NCBI RefSeq assembly: GCF_963678635.1
Contig: NC_087064.1
Span: 47,043,346 to 47,107,345 of the forward strand
Source of the DNA: Symsagittifera roscoffensis
Lineage: Eukaryota; Xenacoelomorpha; Acoela; Convolutidae
DNA: 64,000 bases
Direction: 5' to 3'
Part shown: positions 33,593-47,000 of the stretch, piece by piece
How the letters are laid out: every line of letters begins with the position of its first letter
Numbering within the stretch: position 1 is the first letter of the stretch
Notes under the pieces: generated by a model
Seen by the model: only the letters and a program-made list of their open reading frames with translations
What the model was told of the DNA's origin: nothing
The model's database searches: none
Translations under genes and position numbers: made by a program

Positions 33593-35072
33593 TCATCGGG
33601 GACCATGTCCCTGTGGGTTCGTTGGGCTGTACTGCGGGTCGCTTGGGCTGTATCTCGGCGCTCCTCCTCTTGATGCTATAGGTTGCAAATCATTAACCGA
33701 AGTGTCCATTCCTGGTCCAGATGGCGAAGCTGGTGAATAATCCGGAGAGTCAGGAGAGTATCGTGGACTCTCCGGTGAGTGTCCCGGTGACATCGGTGAG
33801 TATGCAGGAGTAGACGGAGAGTAATGGTTTGTCGGGTCTCCAGTCGGCGACTGAGGCGAATACTGCGGACTCGTTGGAGAGTATCTTTGGACGTTGCGTT
33901 GTGATGACGGCCCTGGTGCTTCCGCATACGCCGGCGACTGGGGTGAAATTGCATTCGGGCTTGTCGGTGAATATCTAGGACTCGTAGGAGAATATCGAGG
34001 ACTAGTAGGCGAATACTTAGGAGTCGAGGGACTGTATTTGGGAGTAGTCGGTGAATACTTCGGTGAAGCAGGCGAGTAGTTTGGCGACTTGGGCGAGTAA
34101 TCTGGTGTCGATGGTGAATAAGCTGGAGTAGAGGGACTGTAAGTCGGGGTTGTCGGCGAGTACCCGACAGCCGGTGACTTCGGGCTATAAGCTGGACTGG
34201 ACGGCGAATATTTAGGACTCGAAGGAGAATAGTTCGGCGAAGTCGGCGAATACCTTGGACTTGACGGCGAATAATTAGAACTCGCAGTTGGTCCTCCCGG
34301 GCTATAGCTCGGCGAAGTTGGACTGTAACTCGGGGAAGTTGGTGAGTAGCTGGGACTCGTCGGTGAATACTTCGGAGTTGTCGGACTATAACTTGGACTC
34401 GATGGCGAGTAAGAGGGCGATGTTGGAGAATAACTTGGAGATGTTGGTGAATACGATGGCGACATCGCATTATACGACGGAGAAGTGGGCGAGTAGCTAG
34501 GACTTGATGGCGAATAATTAGGAGATGTTGGAGAGTATCCAGCCGGAGATTTTCCAAAACTCGGCGAAGTCGGCGAGTAAGACGGGCTTGTTGGGCTGTA
34601 ACTCGGAGAGTGCGAGTAGTTCGGGCTCGTAGGAGAATACTTCGGCGATGTAGGCGAATAACCTGCTGCACTTGGCGAGTAGTTAGGAGAAGTCGGGCTG
34701 TAGCGAGCACTCTGGCTTGGACTATAGCCAGGACTAGTGGGAGAGTAACTAGGACTCGTAGGACTGTACCCGGGAGACGTCGGGCTATAATTTCGAGATG
34801 TTGGACTGTAGTTCGGCGATGTCGGACTATAGTTTGGAGAAGTTGGCGAGTAACTCGGACTCGTTGGGCTATAGCCAGGACTTGTCGGTGAGTAGCCTGG
34901 ACTCTGCGGAGAGTATCCAGGACTAGTTGGCGAATAGCTGGGACTGCCGGCGTATCCAGGACTAGTCGGGGAATACTTCGGGCTGGTTGGCGAATAACCA
35001 GGAGACGATCCAGGGAAGCCAGGACTGCTGGGTGACATCGGTGACATTTGGGGTACCGACGGACTCGTTGGA
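33593..35072 (-). CDS. RPB1 last exon: heptad-repeat C-terminal domain
   Basis: Together with the end of the previous exon, this encodes about 53 YSP-containing heptad-like units, the phosphorylated tail that recruits capping, splicing and 3'-processing factors. Many units are consensus YSPTSPS. Position 7 is often N, G, K or R. Non-heptad breaks occur at the region reading [18 protein letters not shown] and at [19 protein letters not shown] near the end. The protein ends [12 protein letters not shown] and lacks the acidic end found in vertebrates. The exon has no internal intron and uses an AG|TCC acceptor after CTAG at 35073-35074. Confidence 0.96.
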
Positions 35073-38000
35073 CTAGAAAAAAAACGCTTGAACAAAAAAA
35101 AATGTTACAGCTTTAAGCAGCATTGAAGGAATCGATTTTTTTAACCTAAATGCAAATATCAATGCAAAGTAACCTATAAGACGGTGAGTCTCCAGGAGAA
35201 GGAATGTAGGGACTCCCAGGTGATGCTGGTGAAGCAGCTCCGGGTGAAAACGGACTGTATCCAGGACTGAATCCACTGAATTCCGAAGCTGCCGATGGAG
35301 AAAATCCGGCGGCTCCTGGAGTCATGCCACTTCCGAATTGTGGAGAGAAGGGCCCAGTTCCATCATACAGAGGCGTGGCACCAGTCGCCCAAGGAGTCAT
35401 TGCACTGCTGGGAGATCCGGCCAACATTCCGGAGAAATGGCTGCCCATTGCACCGCCTTGATTTAAAAAAAAAACATTCAAGAAAAGACAGAAATTGTTT
35501 TCCCCCATAATTTCATCTCTTCTAGTCCAAAGCCGCATACAATGACCTCAACGGTGCCAATTTAATCCCCAGTTATTTTTTTTTCAGCCACAATGATCGT
35601 GAAATTATAGTGAAAAAAAAACGTGCAGGTACCTAGTACAGGTATCTCCATGCCCTGTTTGCACTGTTCCGGGTCTAGGATGAGATCGAAGGATCCAGTG
35701 CCGATTGGAGCTAGCTGGCCCAACATGATGTTCTCACTCACTCCCCTCACCATGTCCACCTCACAATGGGCGGCCGCATCCATCAACACGTCCACCTGAA
35801 CATACACATATATTAGAAGTCTGTACCATGTTGTCGAAATCTCTCAGCATGCCATCCATCAACACAGTTTCAGCTTCTTCATCGAAACTAGAGGTTTTGC
35901 AAAGGTAAACGCACTAAATTTGAAAAGATAAAACGCAAAAGCCGAAATGACCGGCGTATGTTCATTAATATATGCTACTTTGAGAACATTGCCCCGAAAT
36001 TTGCCCAAATCACAGCTCGTTCGAGATGCAAGTTGAAACAATAGCTTCACATGGGATTGTACGCTCATTTTTCACGCAGTATTAGGGTCGATTCCCCGAA
36101 TAATTTTTGGGTGTTGGAATGAAAAGAGGTTCAATCAAATCGAAATAGCTAACCGTCTCCTCGAATGAGCACCTCATGAGTGCCCCCACATCCTGCCTGT
36201 TGATTCCATGTCTCGTGATGGCCATCAGATGTCCCCTCTGAGTCATGATGTCGCACAGGAGGGCCAAGTGTCTGTGGTTGACATAAGATCCGTCAAATGA
36301 GATCACGTGGAACATCTCTTTCTCAATCGACTTGCGCACTGCTTCCACTCCAAGCACCTATTGCAAAATCTAATGTTCAGTCAGCCAGCATGTATCTCTT
36401 CCAATAGACATTGAGGTTTTTAACATTTGTTTCCTTGATTTGTTGTGGGTGCTAACCGAGAATATCTCGCAGATGTCGTTGGATGTGCTCCTGCTAGGGT
36501 CGACGTCTTTGTCGGAGAGCACTTTGAGCAGAGCCACTCCGTCTGTCTCCAACATCCACTCTTGTATACTCTTGATCTCTCCTATCTCATTAATCACTGT
36601 TTTCTTCTTGTCATCTGTTGTCGGCAAGTGCATGTATACCTGCGAAAAAATCAACTTATAAAAGCCGACGCTAAGAACTCATACCATATCATAGAGTAAT
36701 ATTTTCAAGTATCCATTTCCAATCGAGCGATTCGTTACTAATACTGCCTTCGACACAAAAAGTACTCAAATTTATGCCTCAAACACCTATAGATGACTTA
36801 AATTTGAAATCGGCGTATTCGAAAACTTGTTCATTTAGTGAGAAAAGGGCTCAAGGTGATAAACAACGCCAAGCCCGAAAACAAAAAATATATACTAAAT
36901 ACAATGTTTAAAAAAAAGAGTCTTGCCTTGGAGATGGCCTCTATGCCCTGGAGTGTCATGTCGGTGAGTAGCTTGGACTCTATGCACCTCAAGAATGTGT
37001 CATCCTCCATCTTGTCAATCTGTTCCTCTTGCTATAATAGACAAATTCCAGTTTATATCTCAAGACTTTTTCACTATCAGTTCGTCTACTCATGAGGTTT
37101 AGGAGCTTGCTTTTTGGAACCATCAAAGGTGAAACCAAAGCTGTTTTCGTTCTTTCGAAACTGGCTAACTTCTCGTAGGAGCAAAAAGCTGACCGAATTA
37201 TTGTACATATCTAGATATTAAATTCTGCTTCTAGAAAAGTACCTCTGATTTAGACTCGCTGTTGTTTACAATTCTGATTCTCAGCACCAATTTATCTGCG
37301 TTGTCATCGTTGAAGATACAATTGAGGTCATCTCCAAATCCGTAGTTGATCTTCTCTGCAATCTGTTCCATCGTCATTTTCTTGTCTGTCATCTTCTTTC
37401 TGTCCAGTTCAATTCGCAGCAGCCAGGGAGATAACCTGGAACCATACAAAATGTTTAAAACTGTTTAGATAAATCTTAGTCTTAACACTATTATATTCAA
37501 TAATCATTGCACATAGTTCATGTCATTTGCAAAACCAGTAAATCAAATTAACTTTATCAGCTTCAAGGTCTTGTAATAATCGATACGTTGGCGCCGACAA
37601 TTCCCTACATTCAGCAGAGCACGCGCAAAAAAAACATAGCCGACTGACAGTTGGAAAAGAGTAATAAACGCAAGGAAATTGAAAAAAAAACTGACTTGTT
37701 TTTTCAAAAAACTTTTGAATTTCGAAAAAAATAGATGAATACTAAGCTCTTTGAATTTGTAGAAAAATAAATTTATGACGGACCATTTTTTGCTAAAATT
37801 AACCCAATTTGAGAAAACTGGATAAATAGGCATAACTTTTATTTCGCTGGGAAATCTGATAATTAATTTCCATTTTTGAAATTAGAAGTCGATCACGTTT
37901 TTAGTGACCTTTACAATTTTGCTGTTCGAAAGTGGAGTTTTCGTTCCTTTCAATAATAGAAATGCACTGAATTTAAAAAGAAATTACAAGTCAAACCGCG

Positions 38001-41000
38001 AAAAATCAAAATTGAGCGTGAACAAATTTGAAGACTTTTTCCAGGAGAAAAAAAACAAAAAAAAATCAGCAAGGCCTATATAAGAGTACTCAATACGTTC
38101 ATTACTCTTTATCACAATAACCATTGCACACAGTTCATGTCATTTGCAAAACCATTAAATCAAATTAATTTTATCAGCTTCAAGATCTTGTAATACTCGA
38201 TACGTTGGCGCCAACAATTCCCTACATCGAAAAGAGCACGCGCTAAAAAAATAACTATTTGGTCATAATTCTCCAAAAAGTGACCAAAAGCGGTATTTTT
38301 GCACAATATCTTTAAAAAATCAGCTATTGCAAAACAGGGTCTTTCAAGTAGTTTAAGTGCTCGGAAAATCAAGTGGGCTCCTAATAAAAAGACTAATTTT
38401 GGAAAAAATGAAAATCTCCTCCCTCGCAAAAAAACCTAGATACTCGCAAAATTGAAACAAGCATGGTAGAGCAGACATTTTTCCAAAAACATTTCATTAT
38501 TTCAAAAATTGATGAACATTTCAAATGATATTTTTCGTTAACATATATCAAACACACAACGTTTTTTTGATATATGTTAATATAGTTGGTATCTAACCTC
38601 TCTGGGTCGAATCCAGGCATCTCATAATAGATGCTCACCCAGTCCTGGTCCTCCTCAATGCAGGTGTTGGCCGGATCTGGATCGTAATAGATTGCAGTGT
38701 TGGCTGTCACTCTTCGTAAAGTAGTGTACTCCAGACGACAGAGCACGTCCTAAAATACTCTTTTCATTCAAGTTGAACAATCACACTCACAATCGCTTTC
38801 AAGGCACTTTCCAATAATGTTTCAAATTTGTGGAAAATGGGGGTTTCAGTTCAGTTCTTACAACATTTTAAATACTTTTAACTAGCATAACGATTTTTCA
38901 AAATCTCTTTCGACTAGTTAACCGACGCATCGAATCACATGAAAAACAAATAATTTTTATCTTCGAGACATCTATTAACTAACCTTGCACTTCTCAGCAT
39001 CTCTAGCCGGTGCCCCATGCAAATACACCGTCAAGGAAGGCGTCTTCGGTTTCTTGCTCACATTAATGATTTCCTTCAGCCGAGGCACTCCCAACGTCAC
39101 GTTCTTAGCTGACACTCCCGCAAAATGGAAAGTGTTCAGGGTCATCTGAGTAGCCGGTTCTCCCAGTGACTGGGCAGCCAGAGCTCCCACCATCTCGCCG
39201 GGTGTTGCCATTGCCAGATTAAACCTAGTTTCAATCTCACCAATCAGCCAATCAAAAGCCTCTGACGTTAGTCTATGCTGGAACGCCACTTTATTACTGG
39301 ACAAGAATGACCTCAAATGACATTGCATCAATAAAGTCGCATTAGCCTGTGCTTCAACGCTCAATCTGTCTTCTCCTTTCACTATCACAAGTCGCTTGCA
39401 CAAATTTGACACATCTTGAACGACTTTGATTGGACTCAAATCTGACGCTTGTCGCAAGTCAACGTGGAACAATTTCTGGGCGTTCCAAACAAGTCGGGCC
39501 AAATTACACGGAAGTACCACTTTGCTCGTAGGTTTTTCAAAAATTTGTCTCAACAGGCGCCAGTCATTACTGATTTGTTCAAATTCTTGGTCCAATACTT
39601 GCTGTGAGCTGGCGTTGGAGCACACGTCACGTACAACTGTATCGTTTAGAGCACGTTTCATTGACCTAAAAATGAACAAACTGTAGTTTTGTTCATTTGT
39701 TTTTAATTAAAAAATCATACTCCGAAAAACAATTTACGCTACCCGGAAAGCAGTGTATTTAGCGTCAATACTCAATCAAGAAAACTAAAAAAACGAAAAG
39801 TACAGCATATAAATTCAGTTCTGACCTCTCATTGTTGTAGTCGAATTTGAATCTTTTCTCCAGGTTCGGTCTTGAGAGGGTGATGGACTGGAGGTTCTGA
39901 AACTCCACCATCTCTCCAGCCAGACCATCCTCCCCATATCTGAACTGGATGAGGTTGTTGTTACTGTTGCGCACTGTACCGTCATAGCATACCTGGGTCA
40001 AACACAACACATTTACACATTGAGACGCTTTTATTTTCAATTTTCTCTTCAGTTGCGAACAAGGTTTTAAAAACTCAGACAGGATTTAATTCAAATGTAT
40101 TTAAGCTGAAATTAACATATTTAAACATCCTAGCGTGTCCTTTTGGATCAATTAGCTAAGTTGCGACTGAATACTATTGTTAAAATCGAATTGCACAATT
40201 GTCACCTTGAAAAAAGAATTTTTGATATTAATATCATAATTACAAAGCCAAATTACTTGTTTTAATCTTCGATCAACTGGAAGTTGAATGTGCTAAGTAA
40301 AATACCACGTACCTTCAACGACTCCATGGCCTTGATAAGGCGTCTCTGGATGTATCCAGTTTCTGCTGTTTTCACCGCAGTATCAATCAAACCTTCTCGT
40401 CCTCCCATGGCGTGGAAATAAAACTCACTCGGTGTGAGTCCTGCCAGGTACGAATTCTCCACAAAGCCTTTCGACTCCGGACCGTAATCATCTTTGATAA
40501 AATGAGGCAGAGTCCTCTTTCTCAGGCCAAACGGGATACGCTTTCCTTCTACGTTCTGCTGTCCCACACAAGCGATGACCTGAGAGATGTTAATTTTAGA
40601 TCCCTTGGCGCCTGCCACCACCATGGATTTGAAGTTATTGAACTCGCTCAAACTTTTCTGTGCACATCCTCCCGTTTTGTCACGGGCATCATTTAGCACT
40701 CTGTTAACTCTGTTTTCAAACGTCTGTCTCAGAGTGTTTCCTGGAGTCGGCTCCAATTCATCATTATGTGCCAATTCAATAATGTTTATCACCTCTTCTT
40801 TGGCTTTCTTAATCGTCTGCTGGATCTCGTTATAAGTAGAGGAGTCTGCAATACAATCTCCAATTCCAATCGAAGCACCTTCGATTAATAAAAAGTTGTT
40901 GACCAATTTTTGCACGTTACTCAAGAAGTCACGCACTGCAATATGTCCGCTCTCAAGTGCAATTAGATGGACCAGAGATCCGGCACTGGCTCCCAGAGTT

Positions 41001-44000
41001 TTCTTACATACAATTCCACTAATGAGGTCACCGTTCTCAATCAAAACCTACAAAATAGACATCGATACCAGTGAACATCTGAATACCGTTCGAAAAGTGT
41101 GAATACTTTCACGGCAACCAACAAGCGCTAGAAAAATTTCAACATAATTCATAAAAACAAAAAAAAACTACGATCCGATTACAATCCACAATTTTCTAAA
41201 TAAGTAGATCTCACTTCTTTGTTGATAAACACTTGAGAAGAAAAATTGTGTCGCAAATCAAACTGGAATAAAACACAACAAACCTAACTGACTAATTTTT
41301 ATATGAATCTGATTTTTGAAACATCTGAAAGACTGTCTTACTTTTGTATCTCCTGGCGATATGTGTTTATATGGCCCGCTGTCTTCCGTGTCCGGATGTG
41401 TAAAATGAGCCCTGATACAATTCACTCCTTCCGGAATGACCAGTGAAAACAACTGCTTGCCAGTCCAGAGCGGCTTCGGCTTGTAAATAGTAGGGGGTGG
41501 TAACTTGCCATCCCAACTGCTAATCCACATAAGCAAATTCATGACTTGCGACTTCTCCAAAAATACATCTCGTTTTGTCATTTTCCTTACAGACGTCAGC
41601 GAGTCCTGCACAATACCCATTACAGGTCTGTTAGACTGCGGCGTAATTATCATTCTTTCCACTTTACACAGTTGGGAGATTTCAGCTTTCGTTTCGACTG
41701 ACTGTGGCACGTGTAAATTCATTTCATCTCCGTCGAAATCCGCATTGTACGGTGTCGTCACACTTAGATTCATTCTGAAGGTCGACCATGGTAGTACTTT
41801 CACTCTGTGACACATCATTGACATTTTATGCAGAGTGGGTTGTCGGTTGAACACAATGACGTCATCGTCTAGCACGTGACGTTCCACTTTGTAGCCCACT
41901 TGGAGTCTGAGGTCGGAGGTTCTCGGGTGGTATCTCAAGTCAATTCTGTCTCCGTTGTCCATGATGACGTACTTGGCACCTGGATACTGGTTAGCACCCC
42001 TCGAGACATACTCTTGCATTCTAAAAAAGAACTGCACATTGATTACATGGCACAAAAGACACTTCGGTTTATATCATTGAAAACATTTCGACGTAAAATT
42101 TTTGCCGATGGACCCTTAGAATGGTCCTCAACAGACAAACACGGGCATGAAAAGAAAAACAAATTTTCATTAAACAGTAGCGGCTTAAACTTTTTTGAAC
42201 GCTGAATGGTGTCTCAATAACAGTGATCGAAACTGCAAAAGCTTTCAAACAATTTGAAAGCCCAGCTCCCCCAATCTTCTATTTTGTTCTGATATGATAA
42301 CACTGGAAGCACACGATGACTAAAAGAAGCACACGATGACTAAAAGAATGGCCATGTAATGTATCATGAAAACTAACTTGTCAATATTAAACGGCGTCAC
42401 CAATTCCGGGTAGGTCAAGTTAGTCGCTATGGACCTGGGCACTCCCACCTGATCAATCAACAAATTGGGATCTGCAGTGATCACAGTACGTGCTGAAAAA
42501 TCTACCCGCTTTCCCATCAGATTTCCTCTGATTCGACCTTCTTTACTCTTCAGGCGCTGTTTTATAGACTTCAGAGGTCGGCCTGATTTCTGAGTAGCTC
42601 TTGGGAGTCCTGGTATCTCGTTATCTGTCAGCGTCGCTACATGGTACTGCAACAACTTCACATTTTCAGCTAGAATATGAGAAGCGATTCCGTTTTGTTC
42701 GTTTCGGATAATTTCGTTGTTAATTTTGAGGATGTCTGCCAATTTGTGGGTCAAATCGTCTTGAGACTTGGCTGAACCAAAGAGCGATACCGCTGGACGC
42801 ACTGCCAGTGGCGGAACTGGCAGAACCGTGATCAGCATCCAGTCAGGACGAGCAAATCTAGGATTCATCCCTAAAAATAGACATTGTCTTCAAAAAATAA
42901 TCCATAATCTTATCAATGATCGCTACACAACAAATCAAAGTTCTATTAATTACATAACCAAAAGACGAAAAAAACTTAGCAGGATATATCTTCCCTTACA
43001 TAACCTTGAATAATTTTCTAAGTAATTCACACAATTTTGGAACAAAAAATGTGGCTACCTTCGAGTGTTCAACAAATGGAGAGCCAGGAATTTTCATTAA
43101 AAGTCTCCACATAACCAGTTATTATTAAGTTAAGTTGGAAAAGTAACTGAATCATGACTTCCAACCTATTATGTCGGAGTCCTCGTCCGATATCTTCTTG
43201 AACATCTCATGTACAATAGCGGCTGTGAGTGGGATCTTCTTCTCTTGGGTCTCTTCATTGATCACCTTCCACTCTGCTGTCAACTCGAGTCCCTGTCTTC
43301 TTATCTTCGGCTGGTGACGACCACAGCCTCCTGGTGCCTGGAACATAAAGCAGTTGAGCTTCCCGGTTTGTGGCAGTGGGCAAGCCGCGCTTAAAATTAG
43401 CCACAATTACACATTAAAAATTCAATCGCAAACTTTGAGAAAAATGCCGTAAGTCTTTCGCTTTGTTGTTCCGACCATTTAAAAACGGGTAGGAACTTTG
43501 TATTCGGGTGTGTTTCAGTTTTTTCCATGCAAAATCAGTCAACACAAATAATCATCAGAATGGTCCGAGTGATATATCACATTAAAGCCCTTTTAGTCGT
43601 TATTCGAACGACCTTTGAAAATTTTCATAAAGCTGTCCCAATATTGAGAAAAACAGATTTGAAATTTGTGATTTTTAACTGGTTAGTGGAAACATTCAAA
43701 AAACTGCAACATGAAAAAATTTGGAAAATTTTCTTATTCTTTTTGTTTTTCTAGTCATTTTTCTACCAAAACTTGTTGCCCAAATCGTTTAGTTTACTAT
43801 GGCTATGACTTTCGAATATGCCTAAGCTCTAGTTTTTCGTTCTCACACTACGCAGAAATTTGAAAAAAAAACTTTTTAGTTGCATTTACTTAAGACTTTT
43901 GTGCTACTTAACCAGTAACCGGCTATCCTTGTTTTGAAATTGACTTTTTCCACCTTCTCACGCAAGGTAGTAGAAAACCTCGATCTAACGGGGCTAGGTA

Positions 44001-47000
44001 AGACGACAAGAAATTAAGAGAATATGACTTAAAGACGACAAATGGGAGTTAAGACATGTTTGAAATACAATTGGAGAATTCGTGTGCAGCGTAGTCTTTA
44101 ATTCCTACCAAAAGCGGATGTCGTCGTAACAGCTGTCATCTTATTTACGGGACACCCGATCTATCGCAGTGAACTAATAATTAGCCTGGCGAAATCAATT
44201 TATGCAAACATCAATTCTATTCTGGGATTATTTAAACTTTTTAAATCTATCACAATTCAAGCTTCCACAAAAAATCTGTCGAAATTTGATTACAGAAATT
44301 CAGCGTCAACCCTCAAGCCAGCTAATGAAAGCTTCAAAATGAACTATTTAGCCAAAATAAAAAACCAAGACGACATTTTCTCAGAGTTGGAAACCTGTTT
44401 GAATATTAGAATAAATCATATATGCCACATGCTTCTCTGACACTTGATTGAACCATGTCGCTAAAAAGTAGCAGGAAAACCGACAGCAGGTTTGTTGTTA
44501 AGTATTTATAAGACGGTTGGCCAAAGTAATTGACTAGTAATACGACGACACAATCTCCACCAAGAAAAACACAGCATAAAGGTTAACTTTCAACCATTTC
44601 ACCTGTTTGTTTTTGATAGTCTTTGCAGTTATGGGCAATTACAAATGCTCGTTTGCAACCGCAATTGCACACAATGGATCGACTTTTGTTGCTAAATCGC
44701 TTAAATAAGACAAAAGAAAGCATTCCGAAACTTGAAAGCCCCTAAAAATTAAATAATTAAACCAAAATAGATTTTATTACCTTATGTTAAGATCAAGTCA
44801 ACGTTGATATTATAAATTGCACAGAAAGTTTATTGAAACAGGAAATTTTACAAATCAATTAAATTGAGTATGCCACCTCTTCCCCTGCTTTTAGAGTCGC
44901 TACTTTTAACAGCCACACATTCTTATAATTCTCTCAAAATTAAACGTTCACTGAAAAAATGTCTATTTCCCGATCACAAGACACCTCCTCTTGCATCTTA
45001 AATGAAGAACTTTTGAACAAACTAAAAAAATTTACAAGATCAACATCAACTGCGACTTTCGATTATAAATGGAAGAACAATATCACCAGTACACAATTTT
45101 TTTGACTTTCAGAATTATGCTGAGAGAACAATTTGGTCTTCAGATCGAATGAAAAGCCGTTAGCAATGACAACTTAGCTAACAGACAGTTTGTACAATGT
45201 AAATGAACAATGAAACCATAAATTTAACTCCGAAGAAAAAACTTTGTAAACGATGATGAGCCTTGAATTGGTCTTTTGAACTAAAACAAAATCAATGGAA
45301 GAAAATAGGTTTAAAAGCATTTTTTAAAGCAACTCTCTTCAAATCACCCCATTTGTTCACATTGTCTGATTGTTACGAAACCTGACATGCGGACAAATAA
45401 GACCATCACAAACATGTCTTCCTAATTAACCTTTTAAAACCACTCGTTATACCTTACAATTGATACGTTGAAAATTAAAAGGATCCCGAATTTCGGCACT
45501 TTTTCCGGCCATTAGCAGCAGTTCTATTATCGGAAAGCATAATTTACCTTACATTTCACAAACCGTTTCGCAAATTATTAAAACGAAATCTAACTCAATC
45601 TACCAAAATGTAAACGTAGAACTGATAGCATTAACTAAACTCTTAGCATTTAAAAAATCTTGGCTCCGTGTTATTGACATAGTTATGCTTTAAAACTTTA
45701 ATTTAAGGGAAATGGGTTATAGTTGAACCTTTTACTGTACCATGTAATTTTTTTTTCAATTTCGCAAATGAATTATAATTGATCTCGCAAAAGCAAACAT
45801 CCAAAACTGTGCCTGAAATGACGCATGTTCCTGCGACTTATATAAACTCACTTTACGCATAAATATCATTACCGCGTAACTACCGTTACTACAAAAAACC
45901 AACATTGAACTTCACCTGGATCCGAAAAAAAAAACAATATTTGGTGTCAAAACGCAAGCAGAAATATTTTCCAAAACCAATGGTCAAATTTGTAAACAAG
46001 ACAGCCAACAGACAGTTGGAAGAGTCAATGAACGTAATTAAAGTGAGAAATGAAACTCCACTTTCCAAACTAGAAGTTGATCTCTTCGTAACCTTTTAAC
46101 ACTTTTACTGTTTGATCGACGAGTTTTACACAAGTGAGCAGACCTGAATTTTAAATCGAAACAGAAATATCAAATTTGAGCGTGAACAAAAATTATACAG
46201 AAAAAAATTATCATAACCTAGTCCTCATAGTTCGATTCATTTACATAAACCAGCTTGAAGCATCAAAAAAACTTTCCATCTGCCGGAATCGCACCGCCGA
46301 CCTGGATTTTACAGCGAGAACGGCAAAAATTAGCTTCGAAAAATATTCAAATATGCGCTTTAAATACGCACAATAGGTTATAAATTGTTATTCATATTAG
46401 CTAAAGTATCAGCAATGAAAGCTAGGGTACTTCTGTTCCATTACGCCATAACATCCCACGCCAATCAGGTGAAAATAAAGCAAGTATTTTGGAGAGCTTA
46501 AAATCTTTCATCAGCGCCTGAATGTAGCACACATGTTCCAAGAACAATAACCATTTCACCAAGGAATTTTCATTATTTTTCTGTATGGGGAGACTATGCG
46601 GTTACTCGACGTCAGTAAAAAAAACATTAAAATCATGGAAAATTTCCGCTTTAGAGCTACAATTGAAAATTAAGTGATTTTTACACAGGCGATGCAGCAC
46701 TGCGCAAACACAAGCAAGAAAACGAAAAAGCAGATCTAGAAAGTAAATCAAGAAAAGTAAAGTTAATATTGGCAATTTCGATGACTTTGGTAAATTTGAT
46801 CGTTCCAAAAATAATAGCATTTTAGGTTAATTGGTTCATCGTAAACAGTTATCACATGAAAATCAGCGAACGCGACGTCAAAATGAGCAGTTTTAGGATC
46901 GGATTTCAAATTGGTTGACCGAAAATAAACCTTAAATTAAAATAAAATGAAAACAAATCACCGAGTGATGAAACTTGCCTGCCGAATTCGAGACTCATTT

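Noticed and set aside
33676-34710. 344-codon Arg-rich ORF on the minus strand
   Set aside because: It is an out-of-frame reading of the repetitive RPB1 CTD exon; its Arg/His repeats are an artefact of the heptad codons.
34610-34891. 93-codon Arg/Thr-rich plus-strand ORF
   Set aside because: Antisense shadow of the CTD heptad repeats.
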